In this document: positions 45,634 through 52,302 of the stretch, one piece after another
Position numbering within the stretch: the stretch's first letter is position 1
Layout of the letters: every line of letters begins with the position of its first letter
Source: Rhodoligotrophos defluvii
Lineage (GTDB): Bacteria > Pseudomonadota > Alphaproteobacteria > Rhizobiales > Im1
Assembly (NCBI RefSeq): GCF_005281615.1
Contig: NZ_SZZM01000001.1
Coordinates: 1,831,455-1,895,454, forward strand
Reading direction: 5' to 3'
Length of the DNA: 64,000 bases
Program-made: the position numbers and the translations under genes
Notes under the pieces: generated by a model
What the model was told of the DNA's origin: nothing
Seen by the model: the letters and a program-made list of their open reading frames with translations, nothing else
Databases searched by the model: none

Positions 45634-45639
45634 TCCCCG

Positions 45640-45669
45640 AATATGGCGTGCACAAATAGGCCTTTCAAG
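45640..45669 (-). promoter_or_regulatory. Heat-shock (sigma-32/RpoH) promoter of hsp20
   Basis: The -35 CTTGAAA is the exact consensus and the -10 GCCATATT fits CCCCATNT at a spacing of 15 bases. It reads toward hsp20 and lies between it and the divergent MAPEG gene. Confidence 0.75.
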
Positions 45670-45692
45670 TTGTAGCGATCGGGGGAAGCATC

Positions 45693-46088
45693 ATGTCGAC
45701 AGAACTGCAACTGCTGGCCTGGACCGTGGTCCTCGGCCTGGCTCAGCTTGTCCTGGCCACCATGGCGGCGCGCCGCCAGGACAGCCTGGAATGGGCCATG
45801 GGGCCCCGCGATACGCCGCAGCCGCCGCTGACCGGCATAGCCGGCCGGCTCGCGCGGGCCCAGGCGAATTTCATGGAGACTTTTCCGTTCTTTGCGGCAG
45901 CGGTGCTGATCGTCGCGGTCAGCGCCCGCTCCAACGCGCTGACCTATTGGGGCGCTCAGCTCTATTTCTGGGCGCGGCTCGTCTACCTGCCTGTCTACGC
46001 GGCGGGCATTCCTTATGTGCGTTCGGTGATCTGGGGCGTCTCGATCGCCGGCCTGGTGCTGATCCTCTACGCCGCGCTGGCAGGGTGA
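45693..46088 (+). CDS. MAPEG family membrane protein
   Basis: The 131-residue protein has four predicted membrane helices and the MAPEG pattern (RLARAQANFMETFPFFAAAVLI, then LYFWARLVYLPVYAAGIPYVRS). The family includes membrane glutathione transferases and related proteins; bacterial members of this short type are mostly uncharacterised. GGGGAA precedes the ATG. It ends 4 bases before the end of the convergent transporter gene. Confidence 0.9.
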   Translation: MSTELQLLAWTVVLGLAQLVLATMAARRQDSLEWAMGPRDTPQPPLTGIAGRLARAQANFMETFPFFAAAVLIVAVSARSNALTYWGAQLYFWARLVYLPVYAAGIPYVRSVIWGVSIAGLVLILYAALAG

Positions 46089-46092
46089 GGGG

Positions 46093-46983
46093 TCAGCCTG
46101 CCGAACCGCGCACCGGGGCGGCGCTCCCGCTTCGCCATTCCAAGGCGCAGATGAGAATGCCGCTCAGCACGATCAGGATCGCGCCGGCCACCACCGTGAG
46201 GCTCGGCACGTCGCCCCACACCAGATAGCCCAGCATGAACGCCCAGATCAGGCTGGAAAAGCCCAGCGGCGCGCTGGTCGACGCCGGCACCCGCCGGATC
46301 GCCTCGAAGATCAGGAACTGGCCCAGTCCGCTCACCAGGCCGGCGACGATGAACAGGGCGCCGGCGGAAAGGTCGGGGGTCACCCACGACCAGGGCATCG
46401 CGACGCCGCCGAGAATGATGAAGCCGAGATTGGCCACCGCCAGATTGACCGAGACGGGCTCCAGAACGCCCTTCATTCTCACGACGATGACGGCCAGGGC
46501 CCATAACACGGCCGCCGCCAGCCCCATCAGCACCGGTGCGAGGCCGACATGGATGTCCGGCCGGCAAGCAATGACCACCCCGAGGAAACCAAGCCCTATG
46601 GCCAGCCATTTGCGGGTGGAGACCGCTTCCCCGAGCAGCGGCACCGCCAGCACGGCCACCAGAATGGGCGAGGCGAAATAGATGGTGGTCAGCTCGCCAA
46701 GCCCCAGGAAGCGCGCGGCCGAATAGTAGAACGACCAGGCGCCGATCAGCAGCAGGGCACGCAGCACCAGGAAACCGCGCATCGGCGAACGAAGGCTGCG
46801 CGCAACCAGCCCAGGCCCCTGCCAGGCCAGCAGCAGCACCATGATCACCGCGCTGCGGAAGAACATGATCTGCCAGATCGAGTAGTCCGCCACCAGCCAC
46901 TTCACCAGGGCATCGTGCATGGGAAACATCAGATAGGCGGCAAGCGCGGTCAGCACCCCCCGAAGGCCGGCCTTGGACTGCAT
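46093..46983 (-). CDS. DMT/EamA family transporter
   Basis: The 296-residue protein has ten membrane helices and two EamA domains (TALAAYLMFPMHDALVKWLV at the start, LGFSSLIWAFMLGYLVWGD in the second). It resembles the RarD/YdcZ-like and S-adenosylmethionine-exporter branch of the superfamily. It is the last chromosomal gene before the prophage. Sequence upstream of the ATG is open but belongs to the 5' region and att area. Confidence 0.88.
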   Translation of the reverse strand: MQSKAGLRGVLTALAAYLMFPMHDALVKWLVADYSIWQIMFFRSAVIMVLLLAWQGPGLVARSLRSPMRGFLVLRALLLIGAWSFYYSAARFLGLGELTTIYFASPILVAVLAVPLLGEAVSTRKWLAIGLGFLGVVIACRPDIHVGLAPVLMGLAAAVLWALAVIVVRMKGVLEPVSVNLAVANLGFIILGGVAMPWSWVTPDLSAGALFIVAGLVSGLGQFLIFEAIRRVPASTSAPLGFSSLIWAFMLGYLVWGDVPSLTVVAGAILIVLSGILICALEWRSGSAAPVRGSAG

Positions 46984-47188
46984 GATCCGCTCGCCCCCTT
47001 GACCCGGTCGCCCGTCTGGACAAATGCAACGGGGACGGCTGCGGCCCCGAGCAACGTGAGCCTGCCTCACGAAGAACAGCTTTCCTTCATAGGCTGTTGC
47101 CGGATCATTGTCCTCTGACGACAATGCGTCATAACGCCTGCGCAGCCTAGAATGGCGGAATTCTGCGGTTTTAGGTGATTTAGTCTTG

Positions 47189-47215
47189 TTGACATTTGTA
47201 GACAAATACTGACAA
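47189..47215. other. Candidate prophage attachment / recombinase core site
   Basis: An imperfect palindrome TTGAC-ATTTGT-AG-ACAAAT-ACTGACAA lies 31 bases beyond the integrase stop. Six-base arms around a short centre resemble tyrosine recombinase core sites, and base composition changes here from GC-rich to A/T-rich. No tRNA end is visible, and the other att copy lies outside the window. Confidence 0.35.
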
Positions 47216-47245
47216 CGAGTGAGGTTTACACGCCAACTCTCGAAC

Positions 47246-48280
47246 CTACGTGACGCTCTTGAACTGGATATGTTCTGGGCTCGCGTGCCCGTAAGTGACG
47301 TCGATCGTTTCGGATCGATCGCCGAGCAATTTCGCCACCATGAAGAGCGATTCGCCTTGGTGCAATAGATTGGTTGCGCGGCTGTGCCGCAGGATGTGGG
47401 GGTTCGATCTGCCGTGCAGACCCAGGGCCTCGCAAGCGCGCTTGAAGGGGCCGTACACATTGCAGGGCTGCTCGAACAGATAATCGCCCGGGGTGTCCTT
47501 CATCCGCCGGTCGATGATATCGGCGATCTCCGGGAAGATCGGAACGACCGGCTTACGCTTGTTCGTCTTCTTACGGCCGTAGGGCTGCAAATTGATTCGG
47601 CCGAGCACCCGATCGATCTGGCTCTTCTTGAGCTGCGAGACGCTCTCCTTCCGGGCGCCGGTGTAGTAGGCGATCATGATCCAATCGTGGAGCCAGCCCG
47701 AGGTGGACAGGAGCAGCATCTGGACCTCGTCCTCGGTGAGGAAAGGGCGCTCGGCGGTGTCGACTTCTGGGAGCTCGATCTTTGGGATCTCGAGCTGGGT
47801 GATCCGCTTCCACTCACAGGCGTGCCGGGCCGCGGATATGAGCGTGGTGAGCTCGTACCGGACCGTCGAGAGCTTCGTCACTTTGCGAGGGATCAGCCGG
47901 CCGCTTCCGGACGTCTCGCCGTTCAGTCGGGCTTGCACGTAGCGCCGGGATAGGAGGATATCGACTTGAGCAAGAGGCGTGGTCTTGAAGAATTCCTTGA
48001 GGTGCCGGATCGCAACTTCCCTCCGCTCGGAGGCGACGCACTTCACCCGGACGTGCTCCTTCAGGTAGTCGTCCAGGGCCTCCGAGACGGTCAGCCCAGA
48101 AGGAGATCCCGTAACAGGTTCGCCGACGAGGAACTCCGCGTATTTGCGCCGCGCTTCCGCCGCGTCTTTCGTCCCGAGGGTCTTGCGCTCCGTGCGCTGG
48201 GCCTTCTCGTCGTACCAGAAGACGTAGTAGGTGTCGCCTCGCTTGTTGACCCACGGAAGGTCGCTCGTTGCCTCCGGCAT
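47246..48280 (-). CDS. int: Phage tyrosine integrase
   Basis: The 344-residue recombinase has an N-terminal AP2-like arm-binding region, a SAM-like core-binding domain (SEALDDYLKEHVRVK) and the catalytic domain with R210 (TGARKES), H295 and R298 (HILRHSR) and tyrosine Y330 (DVTYGH). The usual LGH block reads LGD. The start MPEATSDLPW follows GGGGGAG. It is the gene nearest to the presumed att site. Confidence 0.93.
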   Translation of the reverse strand: MPEATSDLPWVNKRGDTYYVFWYDEKAQRTERKTLGTKDAAEARRKYAEFLVGEPVTGSPSGLTVSEALDDYLKEHVRVKCVASERREVAIRHLKEFFKTTPLAQVDILLSRRYVQARLNGETSGSGRLIPRKVTKLSTVRYELTTLISAARHACEWKRITQLEIPKIELPEVDTAERPFLTEDEVQMLLLSTSGWLHDWIMIAYYTGARKESVSQLKKSQIDRVLGRINLQPYGRKKTNKRKPVVPIFPEIADIIDRRMKDTPGDYLFEQPCNVYGPFKRACEALGLHGRSNPHILRHSRATNLLHQGESLFMVAKLLGDRSETIDVTYGHASPEHIQFKSVT

Positions 48281-48480
48281 GTGAACTCCCCCACCTGTTT
48301 GACCGAGAATCGTGCGTGACCGCCCAGCGTGTAGAACGCCGGCTCGAGCAGTCGCATATGGATGTATCGTTGGATCGTTCGGCGGCTTAAGCCGCACTTT
48401 TTGGCGAACTCGCCTATTGTGAGATAGTGGCTAGTTGTGCGGGCGGCGTCGTCCTGCCGAGGTTTTCGCTGAACCGTCAT
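48091..48480 (-). CDS. AlpA/excisionase-like helix-turn-helix protein
   Basis: Residues 15-60 form a MerR/AlpA-type helix-turn-helix (YLTIGEFAKKCGLSRRTIQR then GHARFSVKQV), typical of phage excisionases and small directionality factors. The frame then continues for about 60 arginine/serine-rich residues that overlap the beginning of int in another frame and look like non-selected sequence. It starts inside the repressor gene (50-base overlap). The functional protein may be only the first 65-70 residues. Confidence 0.7.
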   Translation of the reverse strand: MTVQRKPRQDDAARTTSHYLTIGEFAKKCGLSRRTIQRYIHMRLLEPAFYTLGGHARFSVKQVGEFTCRRQRATFRGSTSEATPTTSSGTTRRPSARSARPSGRKTRRKRGANTRSSSSANLLRDLLLG

Positions 48481-48976
48481 CCGCCCGCTCGTCCTTCTCA
48501 AGCTCTTCCGTGATGATGTGTATGACCTTCAACGCGGCCGAGAGGCTCACCTCTTGGCGGATGTTGAGCGTCGCCTTGCCGCCGCCCTTGTCGACGAACT
48601 CCAGCCTGGGCTCGACGCCCAGCATGCTTTGAACCTCTCCCGGCACCTCGAGATAGCCCGGGTACAGCTGATCGATGTCCTGGTTGAGCACCTTCGCGAT
48701 CCCGGCCATCATGTTATGGCTCGGGCGGTGCTTGCCCAGGAAGTAGCCGTTCACCGAACGCCGATCGATCTCGCGCCCCATCTGGAGGGACAGCCGCCGG
48801 GCAAACTCCGCCTGGGTCCATCCCTTCGCCGCAACCTTCTCGGTGAGCCGGTGTGCGAAGGCCCGGAGCGCACGGTTCTCTTGCAGTTGGCGGCTTTCGC
48901 TAGCGCGCTCATTCGGGGTAGCGGGCGGGCCGCTGGCAGGCTCCTTCTGGGTCGCGATATCCGATTTCTTCGACAT
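48431..48976 (-). CDS. XRE-type helix-turn-helix phage repressor
   Basis: The 181-residue protein has a Cro/C1-type helix-turn-helix around residues 40-95 (GWTQAEFARRLSLQM then DRRSVNGYFLGKHRP) and a C-terminal region without the LexA-type peptidase motif. Of two close ATG codons the second has GGAGG at 9 bases. It is preceded by a promoter overlapped by two palindromes, so it probably represses itself and lytic genes; induction would not be by self-cleavage. Confidence 0.82.
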   Translation of the reverse strand: MSKKSDIATQKEPASGPPATPNERASESRQLQENRALRAFAHRLTEKVAAKGWTQAEFARRLSLQMGREIDRRSVNGYFLGKHRPSHNMMAGIAKVLNQDIDQLYPGYLEVPGEVQSMLGVEPRLEFVDKGGGKATLNIRQEVSLSAALKVIHIITEELEKDERADDGSAKTSAGRRRPHN

Positions 48977-49018
48977 CAACATTGTCCTCCGTCGTCCGGA
49001 GCGTCAAGCTCCAATTCG

Positions 49019-49069
49019 CGACAAAATAGGACATTTGTCGGGTTTGTCAACATCACCGTGTGTGATGTT
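49019..49069 (-). promoter_or_regulatory. Repressor promoter with two operator palindromes
   Basis: TTGACA-N16-TATTTT (49023-49050) reads toward the repressor gene. One inverted repeat, CGACAAA-N8-TTTGTCG (49019-49040), covers the -10; another, AACATCAC-N5-GTGATGTT (49049-49069), abuts the -35. The arms are perfect but the two sites differ in sequence, so two proteins may act here. The following 200 bases up to the next gene show no frame. Confidence 0.6.
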
Positions 49070-49270
49070 TACGAAAAGTCGCTTTTTATACAGTTGCTTA
49101 AAGGTTCCGAATCCGGCAAGCGGGTGTCGAAAATGTCGCACCTGACGCGCCTGCCAGCGTCGCGCTCAATCGACATGAGCGTGCCAAATCAGGTCCGGAA
49201 ACTCGACCAAAAGCGCGAATCGAAGGGAGTTATACACGAATTTGTGAGGAAACTGTGTCAAAATGAAACT

Positions 49271-50398
49271 CTAGGTGCGGGCGCAAACTGTATGCCGGAA
49301 AACTTCGCCCTTGTCTCGGTGGTGTGTGATCGCGACCATGGAGCGGCCCGATGCGTATCCGGAAGCCCGGTGCCAGGCGTCCTTCGCGGACAGACTCTGA
49401 AAGGTTTCCCAGACCACGCCGTGCTTCTCCCCGCCGCCTTTGCTCTTGTGGTGGACGTGCCCGAAATAGGCGTAGCGGTAGACGCTCTCGCCCCAGTCCT
49501 TCGGCATGAACGAGGCCATCACTCCGGGCATCTCATCCGGCTTGACCATGTCGCCGTGGGTCGCGCCGATGAACACTTTGCCGAAGCGCCACCAGAAAAA
49601 CTTTGACGGGTCGCGATCGACGTGAACGCGTTCGTTGTTGTGGAAGAACGCCGCGAGCGCGACCGAGAGGGTGAGCGCGGTGTGCGGGTCGTGGTTCCCT
49701 GGCAGGCACCGCACGATCACCTTCGCGTGCTTCTGGAGCGCGAGTTCGATGCATTCGATCATGAGCTCGACGCCGACCTGGAGCACCTTAGCGTAGCGGG
49801 TGTCGACGTCCAGCGCGTTGCCACTCCGGGCCGTCCGGTTCTCGTTCGTGTCGCTGTGGAAGAAGTCGCCCAGGTTCAAGACGAGCGCGGTCTCTGATGC
49901 CGGGGTATGGGCCACAAGATCGGACATCGCGTTCTTGAGCGCGCGCTCGCCGATCTCCAGGTCGTAATCCTCGCCAGCCTCCTCGGCCCAGGCGTAGAGG
50001 CCCAGGTGGTGGTCGGCGATGTTGTAGACGGTTGCGAGGTCGGCGTTCACGTGCTGGGGCGCCGGCGGCAGCGCGGCGTGGCCGCGGTAGCGCTCGAACG
50101 CCCCCTCGATCGCCTCGAGGAACTGCTGCGCGCTCTGGTCGGTGCTCGTCTTGACCCATTGCATCAGAACGTCGCCGTTGGGCCCGTAGAGCGTCGATAG
50201 CCCCTTGATCTTCTGGCCGATCGGCACCGGCTCCGGCACGGAGCCGTCGAGGCCGCGCTGCGCCGCACGCAGCAGGCGGTTGTTCATCGCGTTCCAGGAG
50301 ATCCCCAGGGCCTCCGCAGCGGCGCGCAGGGTAGGGTGCTGATTACGAACCTGGACGGCTTCGATCAGCAGCTCATCAGGCAGCGGGGGTGTGCTCAT
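49271..50398 (-). CDS. HTH-metallophosphoesterase fusion, phage-encoded
   Basis: The 375-residue protein joins an N-terminal helix-turn-helix (PTLRAAAEALGISWNAMNNR, residues about 19-40) to a calcineurin-like phosphoesterase with all metal blocks: NIADHHLG, NLGDFFH, LPGNHD, ATHGDMV and GHVHHKS. It overlaps the holin stop (ATGA) with AGGAAAA as ribosome site, so it is expressed late with lysis genes. Nuclease, 3'-5' cyclic nucleotide or phosphoprotein activity are all possible; the DNA-binding part favours a nucleic acid substrate. Confidence 0.85.
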   Translation of the reverse strand: MSTPPLPDELLIEAVQVRNQHPTLRAAAEALGISWNAMNNRLLRAAQRGLDGSVPEPVPIGQKIKGLSTLYGPNGDVLMQWVKTSTDQSAQQFLEAIEGAFERYRGHAALPPAPQHVNADLATVYNIADHHLGLYAWAEEAGEDYDLEIGERALKNAMSDLVAHTPASETALVLNLGDFFHSDTNENRTARSGNALDVDTRYAKVLQVGVELMIECIELALQKHAKVIVRCLPGNHDPHTALTLSVALAAFFHNNERVHVDRDPSKFFWWRFGKVFIGATHGDMVKPDEMPGVMASFMPKDWGESVYRYAYFGHVHHKSKGGGEKHGVVWETFQSLSAKDAWHRASGYASGRSMVAITHHRDKGEVFRHTVCART

Positions 50399-50838
50399 TT
50401 TTTCCTAGATGTGATCGTGCCGACCATCTTTTCGAGGCTTCTGCCGGCGATGTAGCCCCCCAGGCAAAGCGCCACGAGATCGACGATATCTTTGAGGAGC
50501 GGATCTCCAACCCTGACCGGCGGCATGCCCAGCCAGTCGACCGCTACCGGGGTGATCACGCCATAGAAGAGAGGGACGAAGGCGAGTGAGCAGCCCACCA
50601 TTGGCCGCCAGTTCCGTTGCAGCCAGCTCTCGCCCTTCGCCTCGGCGATGATCACATCGCCTTGTGTCTTGGCGACCTCAGCGAAGGTCGAGAGCAGCGC
50701 CTTGCGGATCTCTGCGTCGAGCTCGGCCTCGGTGATCTTCCGGTCTTGAAACTTCAGGATGACGTCCTTGACCGGCTGGATAAGCTGGCCGAGCAGGTCC
50801 CCTGTCAGCCAGCCCAGGATCGTGCTAATGCCGATCAT
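50395..50838 (-). CDS. Phage holin of the GTA 3TM type
   Basis: The 147-residue protein has an amphipathic N-terminal helix (LGQLIQPVKDVILKFQDRKI) and two to three hydrophobic segments (PMVGCSLAFVPLFYGVIT, IVDLVALCLGGYIAG), as in the holins of gene transfer agents and related phages. It would permeabilise the inner membrane and release the endolysin. ATG at 50838 follows GGAGG at 7 bases. It lies between endolysin and phosphoesterase genes. Confidence 0.85.
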   Translation of the reverse strand: MIGISTILGWLTGDLLGQLIQPVKDVILKFQDRKITEAELDAEIRKALLSTFAEVAKTQGDVIIAEAKGESWLQRNWRPMVGCSLAFVPLFYGVITPVAVDWLGMPPVRVGDPLLKDIVDLVALCLGGYIAGRSLEKMVGTITSRKK

Positions 50839-50841
50839 CAA

Positions 50842-51669
50842 TCAGCCTCCGAATTTCGCTTTGATTTCACGGCGGAAGTAGATGGCCAGGACGAGCGCTA
50901 CGATCGCCGTGATCCCGAACGCCCCTAGCGCGTAGGGGTTGTTGATGGCACCGAAGAGTCCCGCCCCGAACGAGGCCAGCGCCCCAGCGATGGCGCTCCA
51001 CAGCGTCTTGTCCTTCGCGAGATTCTGGCCGTCCGGCTTGGCTTGATCGGGCTTCACGTCTGGCGGCAGAATCTTGGATTCAGCAGCCTCGAGCGCGTCG
51101 AGAAAATTCTTGTGGTAGCCGGCGATCAACTTCGCCTTGTCGGTGCCGTTGACGATGCGCCGGGCGCCCACTGGATCGTCCTTAGCGTGGCTGAAGTACT
51201 CGATCAGCTTCTTGCCTGTGAACAGCCCCTGCGCCATGCCCTCGAACATGATCCGGACGGAGATTTCCGGTTTGAGCGCCGCATCGGGGTTGGCGATCAG
51301 ATCGGCGCCAACCACGCGCGAGAGTTTGCGGTAATTGGCGCGGCCTGTGATCTGGATGAGCCCGCGCCCGCGGAAGCGGTAGCCGTCCCCTTGGACAGTA
51401 TTGCCGAGGTTTTGACCGATCGTGGTGCCGGGCTCATACTTGTTGAAGTATGCGCGCTGGCCGCGCTCATAGATCGGCTGCATCGTGCCGGCCGTTTCGT
51501 GAAACGCCTGGGCTAACATGTTGGCCAGCCAACGAACATCTTGGGCTTTCGGCCAATCTTCCCAGTGGTCCAGGATCGTGTTGAGGCCGTCAACCTGCTG
51601 CTGTGTCAGCCGGCCGCCGAAGGGCGCTCGCCGAGCGTAGGCGAAGAAAGCTTCTCGATTGATCGACAT
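50842..51669 (-). CDS. GH19-type endolysin with C-terminal membrane segment
   Basis: The 275-residue protein is a glycoside hydrolase family 19 (chitinase-like) lysozyme: AFHETAGTMQPIYERG with the catalytic glutamate and the FRGRGLIQITGRANYRKL block. After a charged linker (ILPPDVKPDQAKPDGQ) the last 60 residues form two hydrophobic helices ending in a positively charged tail, so the enzyme may be tethered to the membrane rather than soluble. It has no N-terminal signal-arrest helix. Confidence 0.9.
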   Translation of the reverse strand: MSINREAFFAYARRAPFGGRLTQQQVDGLNTILDHWEDWPKAQDVRWLANMLAQAFHETAGTMQPIYERGQRAYFNKYEPGTTIGQNLGNTVQGDGYRFRGRGLIQITGRANYRKLSRVVGADLIANPDAALKPEISVRIMFEGMAQGLFTGKKLIEYFSHAKDDPVGARRIVNGTDKAKLIAGYHKNFLDALEAAESKILPPDVKPDQAKPDGQNLAKDKTLWSAIAGALASFGAGLFGAINNPYALGAFGITAIVALVLAIYFRREIKAKFGG

Positions 51670-51670
51670 C

Positions 51671-52297
51671 TTACCTCGCTAGGAGAGCGCAAACGGTGGA
51701 GCCCGGGACAATGACGCCGAACCCCGGCTGTGGCCGGAACATGCCAACCACAATCCCAATGACATGCTGCGCACTGTCGAAGACCGGGCCGCCGCTGGAG
51801 CCCGGGGCGATGCTCAGATCCATGAGCACGCCCTCTTTCCACGGGCCAATGGTCCGCACAGGCGCCGAAACTCGGCCCCAGGTCGAAATGAAATCCTGGC
51901 CCAGTGGGCTGCCCTTGGCCGTGAACGATTCACCAACGGCGGGCGTGCGGCAGCTTAGATCGGAGGCCGCGACGCTCTCGGGCGCTTCGACCCGGACGAG
52001 CGCGACGTCGTAAACTTCGCTTTGCCAGAGGACCTCGCCGTCGAGGATGCGCCCGTCATCTGTGGCCACCTTTAGCTTCCCGTCAGGGGCCAGCTTCGTG
52101 ACATGGGCCGCGGTCAGGATGCGGCCGCTTCCGATATGCACCCCGGAGCCGTTGCCTGTCGGCAGGACAATCTTGACAGTGGAGCCCGCGAGGCCGCCTT
52201 TGGCGGGCGTAGCGACGAAGGAGCCGAGTCCAAGGAGCACGACAAGGACCACGACAAATGCGACACCCTGGGCAAGCGTAAGCCGTTCCGTCCTCAT
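51671..52297 (-). CDS. Membrane-anchored trypsin-like serine protease, phage-encoded
   Basis: The 208-residue protein has an N-terminal membrane helix (VAFVVVLVVLLGLGSFVA) and an S1/HtrA-like protease domain with H in LTAAHV, D in VYDVALV and S in APGSSGGPV, so the triad is complete. There is no PDZ domain. It lies between an internal virion gene and the endolysin and ends 1 base before the endolysin start. It may process virion or envelope proteins, or act in lysis; no spanin gene is evident. Confidence 0.87.
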   Translation of the reverse strand: MRTERLTLAQGVAFVVVLVVLLGLGSFVATPAKGGLAGSTVKIVLPTGNGSGVHIGSGRILTAAHVTKLAPDGKLKVATDDGRILDGEVLWQSEVYDVALVRVEAPESVAASDLSCRTPAVGESFTAKGSPLGQDFISTWGRVSAPVRTIGPWKEGVLMDLSIAPGSSGGPVFDSAQHVIGIVVGMFRPQPGFGVIVPGSTVCALLAR

Positions 52298-52302
52298 CTG
52301 AC

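Noticed and set aside
47225-47270. tRNA 3' end as attachment site
   Set aside because: A GGTTCGAGA string occurs on the minus strand, but the flanking bases do not form a T stem or acceptor end, and it lies in the int coding end.
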